NCBI RefSeq assembly: GCF_036181745.1
Contig: NZ_CP108080.1
Coordinates: 2,294,001-2,358,000, forward strand
Source of the DNA: Streptomyces sp. NBC_00259
Lineage (GTDB): Bacteria; Actinomycetota; Actinomycetes; Streptomycetales; Streptomycetaceae
Length of the DNA stretch: 64,000 nucleotides
Direction: 5' to 3'
Positions within the stretch are counted from its first letter, which is position 1. Each line of letters begins with the position of its first letter. Positions 18,223-28,473 of this stretch are shown here, piece by piece. The position numbers and the translations under genes are program-made. The notes under the pieces were generated by a model. It saw nothing but the letters and a program-made list of their open reading frames with translations. It was not told the origin of the DNA and did no database searches.

Positions 18223-18891
18223 ATGTCTGAACAGCAATGGAACGCCGTGGACGCCTACTTCACCGATCTGCTGGTCCCCGAGGACGACGCACTGACGGAA
18301 GCTGTGACCGCGAGCGACGCGGCCGGACTGCCGCCGATCGCCGTGGCACCCAACCAGGGAAAACTGCTCCATCTGCTGGCCCTCACCCAGGGCGCGCGGA
18401 GGATCCTCGAGATCGGCACGCTCGGGGGCTACAGCACCATCTGGCTCGGCCGGGCACTGCCCGCCGACGGACAGCTCGTCTCGCTGGAGTACAACCCGGC
18501 GCACGCGGACGTCGCACGCGCCAACCTTGCCCGCGCCGGCCTCGACAAGACCGTCGAGGTACGCGTCGGCGCGGCACTCGACAGCCTCGCCCAGCTGGAG
18601 TCGGAGGGCGCGGAACCCTTCGACCTCTTCTTCATCGACGCGGACAAGGCCAACAACCCCCACTACGTGGAGTGGGCGGTGAAGCTGTCCCGTCCGGGCA
18701 GCCTCATCATCGTCGACAACGTCGTCCGCGGCGGCACGGTGGCCGACGCGACGAGCGACGACCCGGCGGTCGTCGGCACCCGCCGGATGTTCGAGGTCGT
18801 CTCGGAGAACCCGCGGCTCACGGCGACCGCCGTCCAGACGGTGGGCGCCCGCGGCTACGACGGCCTCCTGCTGGCCCGCGTCACCGGCTGA
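18223..18891 (+). CDS. Class I SAM-dependent O-methyltransferase (cation-dependent, catechol/caffeoyl-CoA OMT type)
   Basis: A 222-residue methyltransferase. The SAM-binding motif is ILEIGTLGGYSTIWL, the metal/catalytic motif FFIDADKANN, and the third metal ligand region IIVDNVVRGG. This set defines the Mg-dependent O-methyltransferase family that methylates vicinal hydroxyls. ATG 18223 is chosen because MSEQQWNAVDAYF is the usual N-terminus; an upstream in-frame start at 18205 is less likely. It is followed by a strong hairpin. Confidence 0.88.
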   Translation: MSEQQWNAVDAYFTDLLVPEDDALTEAVTASDAAGLPPIAVAPNQGKLLHLLALTQGARRILEIGTLGGYSTIWLGRALPADGQLVSLEYNPAHADVARANLARAGLDKTVEVRVGAALDSLAQLESEGAEPFDLFFIDADKANNPHYVEWAVKLSRPGSLIIVDNVVRGGTVADATSDDPAVVGTRRMFEVVSENPRLTATAVQTVGARGYDGLLLARVTG

Positions 18892-18912
18892 GCCACCCGA
18901 AGCCCGCTGCAA

Positions 18913-18944
18913 GCGTCCTGGCCGGCGATGACCGGCCAGGACGC
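18913..18944. terminator. Bidirectional terminator hairpin
   Basis: A 13-bp perfect stem (18913-18925 with 18932-18944) has a 6-nt loop. It separates the convergent O-methyltransferase gene and the epimerase-like gene. Confidence 0.8.
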
Positions 18945-19001
18945 GGCGCCGATCGTGCGGGTGACGCGGGCGCGGCGGCGAGCGCACGCCGCCGTCAGCC
19001 G

Positions 19002-19988
19002 TCAGCCGAGCGCGTCGAGCAACTCGCGCTCGCGCTCGGCGCTGAGGCCGGCACGTCGTACGCGGACCAGTCCCTGCTCGCGTTCCCAGAGCAGTGTGTC
19101 GGCCAGCAGCTCGGCCCGTGGCCGATGCCGGAGTCCCGCGGCGCGCGCCGCGGCCCCGGTCCGGGCCGACCAGCCTTCCCACCCCGGCTCGACCAGCCAC
19201 ATCGGCAGCGACTCGGGCCCCATGTACTCGGCCACGCCGTTCGCGAGGAGCCAGGCCGAGTCGGCGGTGACCACCGGACCGTCGTGCCCGCCGATCGCGC
19301 GGGACAGCTCGATCCACTCACTGAACGGTACGACCGGACCCACCGCGTCGTACGTGCCGGTGGTCCCCGCCTCCGCGGCGTCGAGCAGCCAGCCGGCGAG
19401 GTCCCGTACGTCAACGGCCTGTGTGGGCATGGCCGGTACGTCGGGAACCAGCATCGGGCCTTGCGGATCGCGGGCGGCGCGGGCCACCCAGTAGCCGGAG
19501 CGTCCGCTGTGGTCCCCCGGACCCCCGATGAGACCGGCGCGGGCGATGAGGAGGCGGTCGCCCACGGCCGCCGTCGACGCCTGCTCGCAGGCGACCTTCG
19601 CCTCGCCGTACAGCTCGCGGTCGACCTCGCTCCGGCCGGTCGGGGGGAGAAGGTCGGCGGACTCGTCCGTGGCGGACGCGGCATGGGAGGCGTAGGCGCT
19701 GACGGAGGACACATAGGTCCAGTGCCCGGCCCTGCCGGCCAGCGCGTCGAGGGCGCCACGGACGAAGCCCGGCTGCCATGACACCTCGACGACCGCGTCC
19801 CATTCGCGGTCGAGCAGTGGCTCGTACGCGGAAGGATCACGCCGGTCCGCGGACACCAGCGTGGCTCCGTCCGCGACTTCGCCGCTTTCACCGCGCGCGA
19901 GGCACGTCACCCGATGACCGCGCTCGACGGCCTGCCGTGACAGCTCTCGGCCCACCCACGCCGTACCACCCAGAACCAGGATCTCCAT
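19002..19988 (-). CDS. NAD-dependent epimerase/dehydratase-like extended SDR
   Basis: A 328-residue protein with a Rossmann start [17 protein letters not shown] (GGTxxVG variant), a second-strand Arg for NADP (CLARGESGE), YVSSVSAY, and YGEAK as the YxxxK motif. This pattern matches isoflavone-reductase-like or RmlD-like extended SDRs of unknown substrate. ATG 19988 is the natural N-terminus; GGCGGG upstream is a weak ribosome site. It is monocistronic. Confidence 0.8.
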   Translation of the reverse strand: MEILVLGGTAWVGRELSRQAVERGHRVTCLARGESGEVADGATLVSADRRDPSAYEPLLDREWDAVVEVSWQPGFVRGALDALAGRAGHWTYVSSVSAYASHAASATDESADLLPPTGRSEVDRELYGEAKVACEQASTAAVGDRLLIARAGLIGGPGDHSGRSGYWVARAARDPQGPMLVPDVPAMPTQAVDVRDLAGWLLDAAEAGTTGTYDAVGPVVPFSEWIELSRAIGGHDGPVVTADSAWLLANGVAEYMGPESLPMWLVEPGWEGWSARTGAAARAAGLRHRPRAELLADTLLWEREQGLVRVRRAGLSAERERELLDALG

Positions 19989-20076
19989 CCCGCCACTCAA
20001 GCACCGCGAATGCCGACCGCCCAGATGGGTTCGCTGTCGGCGGACCGATGGCATCGGCCACGCGCCGCTCGCCACT

Positions 20077-20107
20077 CGCCCCTCGCCCCTCGCCCCTCGC
20101 CCCTCGC
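20077..20107. repeat. Four-plus copies of the 7-mer CGCCCCT
   Basis: Four perfect CGCCCCT units and a partial fifth lie in the 260-bp gap between the epimerase-like gene and the monooxygenase gene. It is a simple-sequence tract with no sign of coding. Confidence 0.7.
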
Positions 20108-20248
20108 GTGAACCATGCTCCCGCCGGGGTATCGCTGTCGGCCGGGAGCCGGGCCACCGGCGCTGCGGCTGTCGGGCACGGGATCACGGCACGCACACTG
20201 TCCGTGTCAGGTCTCCAGCCGGGGGACCTCTTGAGTAAGTGGGGTCAT

Positions 20249-20581
20249 GTGCCCAGCGTCGTGAAAATCAATGTGCTGACGGTTCCCGCCGAGCAGCGCG
20301 AGGCCTTGGAGAAGCGCTTCGCCGCGCGCGCGGGCGCGGTGGAGTCCTCGGACGGCTTCGAGTGGTTCGAACTACTGCGTCCGGTGGAAGGCACCGACAC
20401 CTACCTCGTCTACACCCGCTGGCGGAGCGAGGAGGACTTCCAGAACTGGATGTCCGGGCCCATGCAGGCGGCCCACCGAGGCGAGGGCGGCGGCGAGGGC
20501 GAGCGCCCGAAGCCCGCCGCGACCGGGTCCACCCTGTGGTCCTTCGAGGTGGTCCAGCAGGCCGCTCCGAAGAAGGGCTGA
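20249..20581 (+). CDS. Antibiotic biosynthesis monooxygenase (ABM) domain protein
   Basis: A 110-residue alpha/beta-barrel dimeric protein. The pattern VVKINVLTVPAEQREALEKRF, then SDGFEWFELLRP, YLVYTRWRSEEDFQNWM, is typical of the heme-degrading/ABM family common in Streptomyces, and the length fits. GTG 20249 is chosen; TTG 20231 and GTG 20261 are also in frame. Function is probably heme or small-molecule oxidation; the family includes IsdG-like enzymes, but this cannot be settled here. Confidence 0.82.
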   Translation: MPSVVKINVLTVPAEQREALEKRFAARAGAVESSDGFEWFELLRPVEGTDTYLVYTRWRSEEDFQNWMSGPMQAAHRGEGGGEGERPKPAATGSTLWSFEVVQQAAPKKG

Positions 20582-20705
20582 CACCGGCCGTCCCGGCCGC
20601 GGGCCCGCCCGGGCGGCCTCGCGGCCGGCCCGGCGCCGGCGGCGTTCGGTTCCGCCGGCCACATACACACATCCTCACTTCATGATCTTCAGGAGGCGCG
20701 ACGAG

Positions 20706-21128
20706 TTGGCGATAGGTTCGCGATGCGACGATGCCGACTTCTCCGTCCTGTTCAGCTCTGAACGGACGTTCAAGGTCTGGCGTTACGGTGTCGGGCACTC
20801 GCAGCTGCTGCTCCGGGCGGCTCCGGAGCCCTCGCAGCCACAACGCCTGGATCTCCACTTCGAGGGCGTGGAGGCCATGCAGCTGATCACCCGCTACGAA
20901 GCGCTCGAACTTCACACGTTCGACGAAGCGGAGAGCGAGCGCATCTTCGAGGCGTCCGGCGTCCCGTCCCGATGGAGGCCGCACCGGCTCGTTCTCGGCC
21001 TCCGTTCCAGGAGCGGTGCGGGCTATGTGCAGTGCGCGAAGGTGAGCGCTCTGCGCGGTGGAGCGGATGTCATCGGGCCTGACGATCCGTCCGAGTCCGT
21101 CGACGTCGTGTGGAGCCTGCGCGGCTGA
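20706..21128 (+). CDS. Conserved-looking hypothetical protein
   Basis: A 140-residue acidic protein without signal peptide or membrane segment and with no recognised family. I chose TTG 20706 because GGAGG lies about 9 nt upstream (20692-20696). ATG 20682 is in frame but has no ribosome site and would place that GGAGG inside the gene. The sequence alternates strand-like stretches (TFKVWRYGVGHSQLLLRAA, RLDLHFEGVEAMQL), which suggests a small beta-sandwich. It stands alone between terminators. Confidence 0.65.
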   Translation: MAIGSRCDDADFSVLFSSERTFKVWRYGVGHSQLLLRAAPEPSQPQRLDLHFEGVEAMQLITRYEALELHTFDEAESERIFEASGVPSRWRPHRLVLGLRSRSGAGYVQCAKVSALRGGADVIGPDDPSESVDVVWSLRG

Positions 21129-21151
21129 CACCGCGTGAGCGCAGACTGAGG

Positions 21152-21186
21152 GGAGCCCCGCCGGAACGTCGTTCCGGCGGGGCTCC
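21152..21186. terminator. Bidirectional terminator hairpin
   Basis: A 16-bp perfect stem (21152-21167 with 21171-21186) has a 3-nt loop. It lies between the convergent hypothetical gene (ends 21128) and the serpin gene (ends 21211). Confidence 0.85.
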
Positions 21187-21210
21187 GCGCTGTTCGGCGG
21201 GGGTGGCGCG

Positions 21211-22533
21211 TCAGGACCCCGCGCCCGGGACCACCGGCCGGAACGACGGCGGGAGCGGCGGCGGGGGCGGGAACGTGCCGAGGTGGTCCGACTCGGGCAT
21301 CGGGTCGCCCGCCGGGACGCTCGACTGCCAGGCGGCGAAGAGGGGGAGCTCCCCGGAGGCGTCGAGCACGACGACGCCGAACGGGCGGTCGTAGGCCAGC
21401 CGGACGGTCCGCCGGGGGCGGAACGCGCCGCCCGGGCGGGCCAGGACCGCCGTGACGGCCGCCGCTTCCACGCCGAGTTCGGCGATCTTGAGGACGGCCT
21501 CCTGGACGACCAGCGAGATCTCCAGCGGCTCCGGTGACAGTCCGGAGAAGTCGGCGAGCGGGCTCGTCGCCCGCAGCACTCCCAGCGCGGGGAGTCGAGG
21601 CGTGACGTCCGTCGTCGTCCGCAGGGCGAGGCGCGGCAAGGCGATACCCACGGCCTCCGCGTCGAGGGGTGTGCGTGTGTCACGTGGTGCCCACGCGGCG
21701 GGCAGCACCTCCGCGGGGCCGGCCCCGGGTGGGCCGAGGACGAGGCGTACCCTCGCCCCGGCCTCGCCGTCGCAGCGCAGCTCGGCGACCTGGGCCGTGC
21801 CCGCGTTCCACGCCTCGCCGGGTGCCAGCTGCCGGTGCATCGTCGGCACCTGGTGCACCGTCCCCATGGCGTCGGTGAAGGGCGCGGGCCTCGTCAGGTG
21901 CCCCTGGAAGGGAGTCTCCCAACACGCCTTCAGGACGAGGGCGTTGACCAGCGCGAGAAGCGTCTCCGGCAGGATCCGGATCGGCAGCTTGTCCAACTGC
22001 CCGTCCGTCGCCTCCCTCACCCAGGCGTCGATCTCGTCCTGGTCGAGGCCGAGCGGGCCGAATCCGATATCGGGCAGCGCCTCGCGGTAGGCCCGGTACA
22101 CCGGGATCCTGCTCCACACCCGGGTGGCGACGGCCAGCGCGTCCGTCCCGGCGAGCACCCGCGCCGTGGACGTGACGGCCTCGGCCGCGTCGTCCCCGGC
22201 GACTCCCAGCAGGGCTCGCAGTTCTTCCGCGGTCCCGCCGCGCGCGCCCGCCGCCACGGCACCGAGCGCCAGCCACAGTCCGGCGGGCGAGCAGACGAAG
22301 TCGCCTTCCTCGCCGAACTCCCTCAGCCACCGCTCCCCCATGGCCTGGACCGCCCGCTCGGGAGCGCCGGGAACGCTGGGAGCGCCGGGCAGGGCGACCC
22401 GGCCCGGCTCCGTGGGTATCGCTCCCGTGTGTTCCGTCCCCGCCGCGTCGTCCACCACGACCGCCCCCGTTTCCCGCCCACACCGCACCGTCCCGCTTCC
22501 GGGTGCAGTGTGCCAGGGACAGGGGGCGGACAT
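21211..22533 (-). CDS. Serpin-family protein
   Basis: A 440-residue serpin-like protein. Recognisable parts are the helix-B region (FVCSPAGLWLALGAVAAGARGGTAEELR), ALVNALVLKACWETPFQ, the hinge GVEAAAVTAVL, and the closing strand DRPFGVVVLDASGELPLFAA. The reactive loop follows the hinge as ARPGGAFRPRR; the Ala-rich P12-P9 positions are compatible with inhibition, although P14 is Val rather than the usual Thr/Ser. The N-terminus (about 60 residues) and the Pro-rich tail are extra. No signal peptide is seen, so it may act inside the cell. The start at 22533 lacks a clear ribosome site. Confidence 0.8.
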   Translation of the reverse strand: MSAPCPWHTAPGSGTVRCGRETGAVVVDDAAGTEHTGAIPTEPGRVALPGAPSVPGAPERAVQAMGERWLREFGEEGDFVCSPAGLWLALGAVAAGARGGTAEELRALLGVAGDDAAEAVTSTARVLAGTDALAVATRVWSRIPVYRAYREALPDIGFGPLGLDQDEIDAWVREATDGQLDKLPIRILPETLLALVNALVLKACWETPFQGHLTRPAPFTDAMGTVHQVPTMHRQLAPGEAWNAGTAQVAELRCDGEAGARVRLVLGPPGAGPAEVLPAAWAPRDTRTPLDAEAVGIALPRLALRTTTDVTPRLPALGVLRATSPLADFSGLSPEPLEISLVVQEAVLKIAELGVEAAAVTAVLARPGGAFRPRRTVRLAYDRPFGVVVLDASGELPLFAAWQSSVPAGDPMPESDHLGTFPPPPPLPPSFRPVVPGAGS

Positions 22534-22575
22534 GGCGTCAGCGGCACCCCGGACAGCGGCGCAGAGGTACAGGGG

Positions 22576-24108
<1,533 letters not shown>

Positions 24109-24229
24109 CTATACGTAGATCCGGCCGTCGATCGTCGATCATGCGACGCCTGCCCAGGGAGGGCAGTTGCCAGACACGGAGCGGGTACCGCGAACCGGAC
24201 GCCTGACGTTCCGGCGAGGGAGCCGGCGC

Positions 24230-24469
24230 TCAGTCCAGGGGCTCCGTCATACCGTCCGGGTGGATGAGGATGCGGATCGAGCCGCCGTAGCGGTCGTCCG
24301 TGATCACGGCCTCGGTCGGCGCTCCGAGCTGCTGGGCACGCTGCTGGAGGATTCCGATGACCACCTCCTGGATGTCCCCGTAGGGAGGAGCTGTCACGGG
24401 AACCCCGTCGATCAGGCCCGCGTTGAGGGAGAAGACGCGTACGTCGGCGGCCGGATAGGTCGGTTGCAT
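24230..24469 (-). CDS. Small protein encoded after the WhiB-like gene
   Basis: A 79-residue soluble protein beginning MQPTYPAADVRVFSLNAGL. It has a central helix (DIQEVVIGILQQRAQQLG) between strands and an acidic end. No family recognised. The start is 15 bp after the stop of the WhiB-like gene, so the two form one operon. GAAGGGC lies about 10 nt upstream. Confidence 0.65.
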   Translation of the reverse strand: MQPTYPAADVRVFSLNAGLIDGVPVTAPPYGDIQEVVIGILQQRAQQLGAPTEAVITDDRYGGSIRILIHPDGMTEPLD

Positions 24470-24484
24470 GGTCGCGAGTGCCCT

Positions 24485-25840
24485 TCAGGAGTGCGAGGAG
24501 GCGGTGCTGGAGGACGGGGAGACCGCCGTGTACGTACCGCGGTGCAGGCGCCGCAGCCGGCCCGACTTGACCATCGCGGACAGGGCGTTGCTCACAGACT
24601 TCCCCGCGTCGCGGTACGCGCCGGGAGGCAGCGCCAGCAGGACGTCCCTGCCGGTGAAGGGACCGGGGAACGAGGCCACCGCCTGCTCCACCGCCTTGCG
24701 CAGGCTCGGTACGGCGCGCGGGGCGGACGGGGTCGCGGTGTCGGCAGGGGCACCGAAGGAGACGGGCCGCAGATGCGGGTGGTGGGCGACGTTCTGCGGG
24801 ACACCGAGCGCACGGGCGGGATCCGGGGCCTCGGCCTCGCGGTGCGGTGAGGTGACCTGGTACTGCTCCAGGTGGAAGTCGAGTTCGCGCAGTGCGGCGC
24901 GGACGGCCGCCAGTTCCGTGGCGTGGGGGACGCCATCCGTGGTGTCGCCCGGGGCGGCGACCAGGATCGAGGTGAGGTCCTCGATGTGCCGGAGCGACTC
25001 GGCGAGACGACGCAGCAGCGGCTCGAAGATGTCCTGCCGCAGGGCGACAAGAGGATTGCTGGCCGCCAGTTCCAGGCTGACGGACGCGGTGAGCCCGCCG
25101 TCCGCCGGGAAGTACGGGGTCTCGTCCCCGGTCGCGGTACGCCATGCCGCGAGACGCAGACGTGCGCTCCGCAAGGCGTCGAGCATCCGGGGCGTCGGTC
25201 CGGCCGAGGGAGTGTGCACCAGGATCCCGGCGAGCTTCTCGGTGACTTCGAGCGTGGCGAGGGCGGAGCACACCAGTGGGGCGAGGACGGCGTCCTGTAT
25301 GGCGCGGGCCGGATCGCTGAGTGAGAACGTGATCCGTTCGCCAGCCGGGGCCGTCATCGCTACCTCGTTCGTGTGTCCGTGCTGCTGGCCTTGTGCCGTG
25401 GCGCGCGCCGCCGTGCCCCGGCCCGCCGACCGGCGTTCCTGGAGGGCGTCGAACGCGTCGAGCACGGCATCGTGATCCGCGCTGTGGGGGCCTGCACTCG
25501 TGTCGGGCAAGTCCCCCTGGTCATCACCGATGTCGAGCCGCCGGCGGATCCAGCGACGGTCCTCCAGGGTGGTGGCGGCGATGTAGCCGCCCGGTTCGGA
25601 CTGGGTGACCGCACCCCGCAGGCACTCCGCCCAGAGAGGACAGGAGGCGCAGAGCTGTCGTGCGGCATGCGTGAGAGCCCGGATCCTTCGCGTTTGCATC
25701 GAGGAACCCGCGGCGGCGGTGCCGGTGTTCTCCAGCAGCGGATGGCGGAATACGTCCGGGCGCCGCAAGCACGGCATAGGTGTGGACAGAGCGGCCTGTT
25801 GAACGGTTTTGGGCAGCACTCTGCGAGCCGTCGCGACCAT
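24485..25840 (-). CDS. WhiB-like iron-sulfur domain fused to a long C-terminal region
   Basis: A 451-residue protein. The N-terminal ~105 residues have a WhiB signature: Cys24, then Cys64-x2-Cys67-x5-Cys73 (LCASCPLWAEC), enough to hold a 4Fe-4S cluster. The usual G-[VI]-WGG turn is replaced by EPGGYIAATT, and a basic RRWIRRRLD follows. WhiB proteins are normally 80-140 residues. Here about 340 more follow: a helical region from about 160 to 330 and, near the end, a winged-helix-like segment (FTGRDVLLALPPGAYR, SNALSAMVKSGRLRRLHRGTY). An internal ATG at MTAPAGERIT has GAGG 4 nt upstream, so a second shorter product is possible. GGGGGA precedes ATG 25840. Confidence 0.75.
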   Translation of the reverse strand: MVATARRVLPKTVQQAALSTPMPCLRRPDVFRHPLLENTGTAAAGSSMQTRRIRALTHAARQLCASCPLWAECLRGAVTQSEPGGYIAATTLEDRRWIRRRLDIGDDQGDLPDTSAGPHSADHDAVLDAFDALQERRSAGRGTAARATAQGQQHGHTNEVAMTAPAGERITFSLSDPARAIQDAVLAPLVCSALATLEVTEKLAGILVHTPSAGPTPRMLDALRSARLRLAAWRTATGDETPYFPADGGLTASVSLELAASNPLVALRQDIFEPLLRRLAESLRHIEDLTSILVAAPGDTTDGVPHATELAAVRAALRELDFHLEQYQVTSPHREAEAPDPARALGVPQNVAHHPHLRPVSFGAPADTATPSAPRAVPSLRKAVEQAVASFPGPFTGRDVLLALPPGAYRDAGKSVSNALSAMVKSGRLRRLHRGTYTAVSPSSSTASSHS

Positions 25841-25965
25841 AAGTGGAATCCCCCGAGTTGATCTGTGGCCCAGGGGACTCTAGATCAACTGTCTTGGCGA
25901 AAGCCAACGATTCCGGCGCGTGTCTCACCCTGTGTACATGACAACTCATTCGAGCCATCCTCGGC

Positions 25966-26592
25966 TCACTGTCCGTCCGTGGGGCGGGCTGCCGCCAACC
26001 GCCGCCCGACCAGGGCTTTCGCCCGCCGTACACCGCGTCGGACGGCAGCGGCGCCACCGCCTCTGACCGCGAGCACGGCGACCACTCCGGTGAACCCAAG
26101 AGGTACGGAAAGGGACGGAACGATCGTCCCCGCAGCGGCTGTCATGACCATTATCACGTCGGCGATCACGACCGTGACGCCCCGCCGACCCGGATGACTC
26201 CTGACCATCCAGGCCCCGAGCAGGGCCATTCCGGACAGGGCCCAGTAGCCGAACACCGCCTGACCGCTGAGGAGTCCGCTCGCCGCACCCCGGGCGATGT
26301 CACCCACGGCGGCCAGATATCCGGTGATCGCGACGGTCACGACCGTCGATGCCAGCGCCAGCAGCAACTGGCCTCGGCTACGTAGCAACCACAGGGCCGC
26401 GACGAGGAGGAGCACGGCACACACCGCGATGAACGAGGACATGCCGGCCGACGCGAGAACGAAGAGCGTGTACGCCGCGGCCAGCCCGAAGACGGCCCGG
26501 GGCAGCAGCCGGACGGCCCACGTGTCGTCGCCGTCCTGCCGCAGGACGCGTCGCAGCGCGACGAGGGCCGCGGACGCGGATCGAGCCGTCAT
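25966..26592 (-). CDS. Multi-spanning membrane protein, last gene of the secretion-like left arm
   Basis: A 208-residue protein with about six predicted membrane segments (for example AVFGLAAAYTLFVLASAG, FIAVCAVLLLVAALWLL, VVIADVIMVMTAAAG) and a basic C-terminus. ATG 26592 overlaps the stop of the upstream gene as ATGA, so the two are translationally coupled. No family recognised. It may anchor or export the product of the coupled gene, or be the membrane partner of the effector-like block. Confidence 0.7.
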   Translation of the reverse strand: MTARSASAALVALRRVLRQDGDDTWAVRLLPRAVFGLAAAYTLFVLASAGMSSFIAVCAVLLLVAALWLLRSRGQLLLALASTVVTVAITGYLAAVGDIARGAASGLLSGQAVFGYWALSGMALLGAWMVRSHPGRRGVTVVIADVIMVMTAAAGTIVPSLSVPLGFTGVVAVLAVRGGGAAAVRRGVRRAKALVGRRLAAARPTDGQ

Positions 26593-27824
26593 GCCGGGCC
26601 GTCCATTCCGTTCCCGGCGGCGCGGGAAGCGAGCTCGGCGCCGACGGTGGGACCTTCGGGGTTGACCGCCGACGGCCCGGAGGAACCGTGGGCGGCACGG
26701 CTGGGCTTCGGGTTGAAGCCGGCCTGCCACAGGGGCGGCGGGGGCGTGTTGGCCTCGAGGGGCGCGGCGGCGGGGACCTCTGGCTCCAGAGTCTCCGCCT
26801 CGGCAACGGGCCCCTCGGCCGCGGGGACTTCCGCTGCGGGTCCTTCTGGGGCGGGGACCTCTGCGGCGGGGACCTCTGCGGCAGGCACGCTGACCTCGGG
26901 GGTCTCGGTGGCGGGGACTTCCGCTACCGGGGCTTCCGTGGCGGGTGCCTCAACCTCCGCTTGCGCCTCCGTCTCGGCGATGGACCCCTCGGCCGCGGGG
27001 ACTTCTTGCGCCGCAGCCTCCCGCTGAGGCGTCGCGCGCTCCATCACCTTGGCGAGCGCGGCCTCGCGAACCTCAGGTGCGAGGGTCGCGTATGTCTCGG
27101 GATCGATGTACCCATCACGGGTCGGGTTGTCGAACTGGGCGACGGCACGAACCGCGTTCGTGCCGAGTTCGCGTCGCGCCGTCTCGCGCCAGGACTGCGG
27201 AGCCTCGAAGGCGAAGTGGATGTTGCCCAGACCGACATCGGAGTTGGCTTGGAGGGTGGGGCTCTCCTGGTTGTACAGGATGGAGAGGGTGTGGCCGGTT
27301 TCGGCGAACACGACTACGGGGCCCTTGGCCGCGTTGGCGTAGGTCTCGGAGAGGTCAGCCCAACACTTCTTTGTGAATTCCCAGTCGATTCTGCCATCCC
27401 TGGACGCGAGCTCCTTGAGAACCTTTCGCTCCCAAAGATGCATTGCGTTCAATTGGCGGCCGGCATCGGTGGTTTCCAGCGTCTGAGCCGAGCCGGGACG
27501 CTCCTCATTCCGTAGCTGCGCCCACGCCTCAGCTATGAAACGGTTTTCGAGGACATGCTTCCCTTGGAAGACCTTCGGCGCTTCGGGGTGTTCCGTATGA
27601 AATGACCAGAACGCACTAACTGGCGCAGCCCCGTCCGGAGGCGTGACACCCTTGCTGTCCTTGACGAATTCCTCAAGGTACTCGCTGATGGTCCTGTCCC
27701 CTGCAGCCGCCTCCAACTGGTCTGCGATGGAGACGGGATCGGCCGCCGCCGTGGCCTCAGCTTCGCGGCGGGCGAGCTCAAGCGCCAGCGCCTCGACCTC
27801 CACGGGAATCGGCGATGCGCTCAC
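26589..27824 (-). CDS. Effector-like protein with unknown N-terminal domain and Pro-Ala-Glu repeat tail
   Basis: A 411-residue protein. Residues 1-270 form a mixed alpha/beta domain I do not recognise (FWSFHTEHPEAPKVFQGKHV, MHLWERKVLKEL, GPVVVFAETGHTLSILYNQE). Residues about 275-365 are an AEVPA-type low-complexity repeat, then a Pro-rich end. No signal peptide. Base composition in 27340-27660 is clearly less GC-rich than the neighbours, which suggests horizontal origin. It is joined by ATGA overlaps to the gene before (27821) and after (26592). The position in a secretion-like locus makes a secreted effector or toxin a reasonable inference, not more. Confidence 0.65.
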   Translation of the reverse strand: MSASPIPVEVEALALELARREAEATAAADPVSIADQLEAAAGDRTISEYLEEFVKDSKGVTPPDGAAPVSAFWSFHTEHPEAPKVFQGKHVLENRFIAEAWAQLRNEERPGSAQTLETTDAGRQLNAMHLWERKVLKELASRDGRIDWEFTKKCWADLSETYANAAKGPVVVFAETGHTLSILYNQESPTLQANSDVGLGNIHFAFEAPQSWRETARRELGTNAVRAVAQFDNPTRDGYIDPETYATLAPEVREAALAKVMERATPQREAAAQEVPAAEGSIAETEAQAEVEAPATEAPVAEVPATETPEVSVPAAEVPAAEVPAPEGPAAEVPAAEGPVAEAETLEPEVPAAAPLEANTPPPPLWQAGFNPKPSRAAHGSSGPSAVNPEGPTVGAELASRAAGNGMDGPA

Positions 27825-28465
27825 GGCTGTCCGCTCTCGATCGGCCTCGGGTGGAATTCCAGATTCAGCAGTGCACCACGCGGCTTCACGGTCTCCGTCG
27901 CTCCGGCCCCAAGGGTGAGTTCCAGAACGGACAACGGCTTCCCGGGTGAAGCGGGCATCCAGTAGGCAAGCCGATACGGGGACTTGCGCACGATGCGCTT
28001 CTCGCGGTCCGGAATCGTGTAGCTACCGAGCCCTTCGGGAAAGTCCTTGCTCTCCCACGACCCTTCCCAGGCTGGTTCGCCCAGGACAGAACACGCAGCC
28101 GTCAGGTACTGCGGCCAGACAACGGCCGCTCGCTCCAGAACGAGCGGGTTGTCGGCTCCGGTGTCCGCCCACGCGCCCCACTGCTCCTGCACCACCGCAT
28201 GGACCGGGGCCCAGTTTCCTGAAGAGGGGAACCACAGCTCACCCTCGGAGTCCGTCCGAACACTCAGGACCCGCTCGAAACTCGTCGGCACCCAGTTGAA
28301 CTGCGCGCACCACATGTCCAGCCCCTGCCCCGGGTACGGCGGGCCGTTCCAGACCGTCGCCCAGTCCACGTCGGCCAGACCCCGCAGCTCCTCGATCAGC
28401 TGCTGAGGCGTGCGGCTCACTCGTTCCAGCTTCAGGCCCATGCTCGTTCTCGTCTCTTCCGTCAT
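27821..28465 (-). CDS. Hypothetical protein, paralogue of the next gene; possible immunity/accessory protein
   Basis: A 214-residue soluble protein. It shares with its neighbour (28474-29046) the pattern L.DVDWATVWNGPP...W C..F.W.P..F...L.VRT and, near the end, PYRLAYWMPASP...LELTLGAG. I do not recognise the family. The 3' end overlaps the effector-like gene by ATGA. Two divergent paralogues next to a foreign-looking gene fit duplicated immunity genes, by analogy only. ATG 28465 and ATG 28441 are both possible starts. Confidence 0.65.
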   Translation of the reverse strand: MTEETRTSMGLKLERVSRTPQQLIEELRGLADVDWATVWNGPPYPGQGLDMWCAQFNWVPTSFERVLSVRTDSEGELWFPSSGNWAPVHAVVQEQWGAWADTGADNPLVLERAAVVWPQYLTAACSVLGEPAWEGSWESKDFPEGLGSYTIPDREKRIVRKSPYRLAYWMPASPGKPLSVLELTLGAGATETVKPRGALLNLEFHPRPIESGQP

Positions 28466-28473
28466 CTCGTACG

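Noticed and set aside
20041-20110. Short regular repeats resembling a CRISPR array
   Set aside because: The units are 7 bp with no spacers, so it is a simple-sequence tract.
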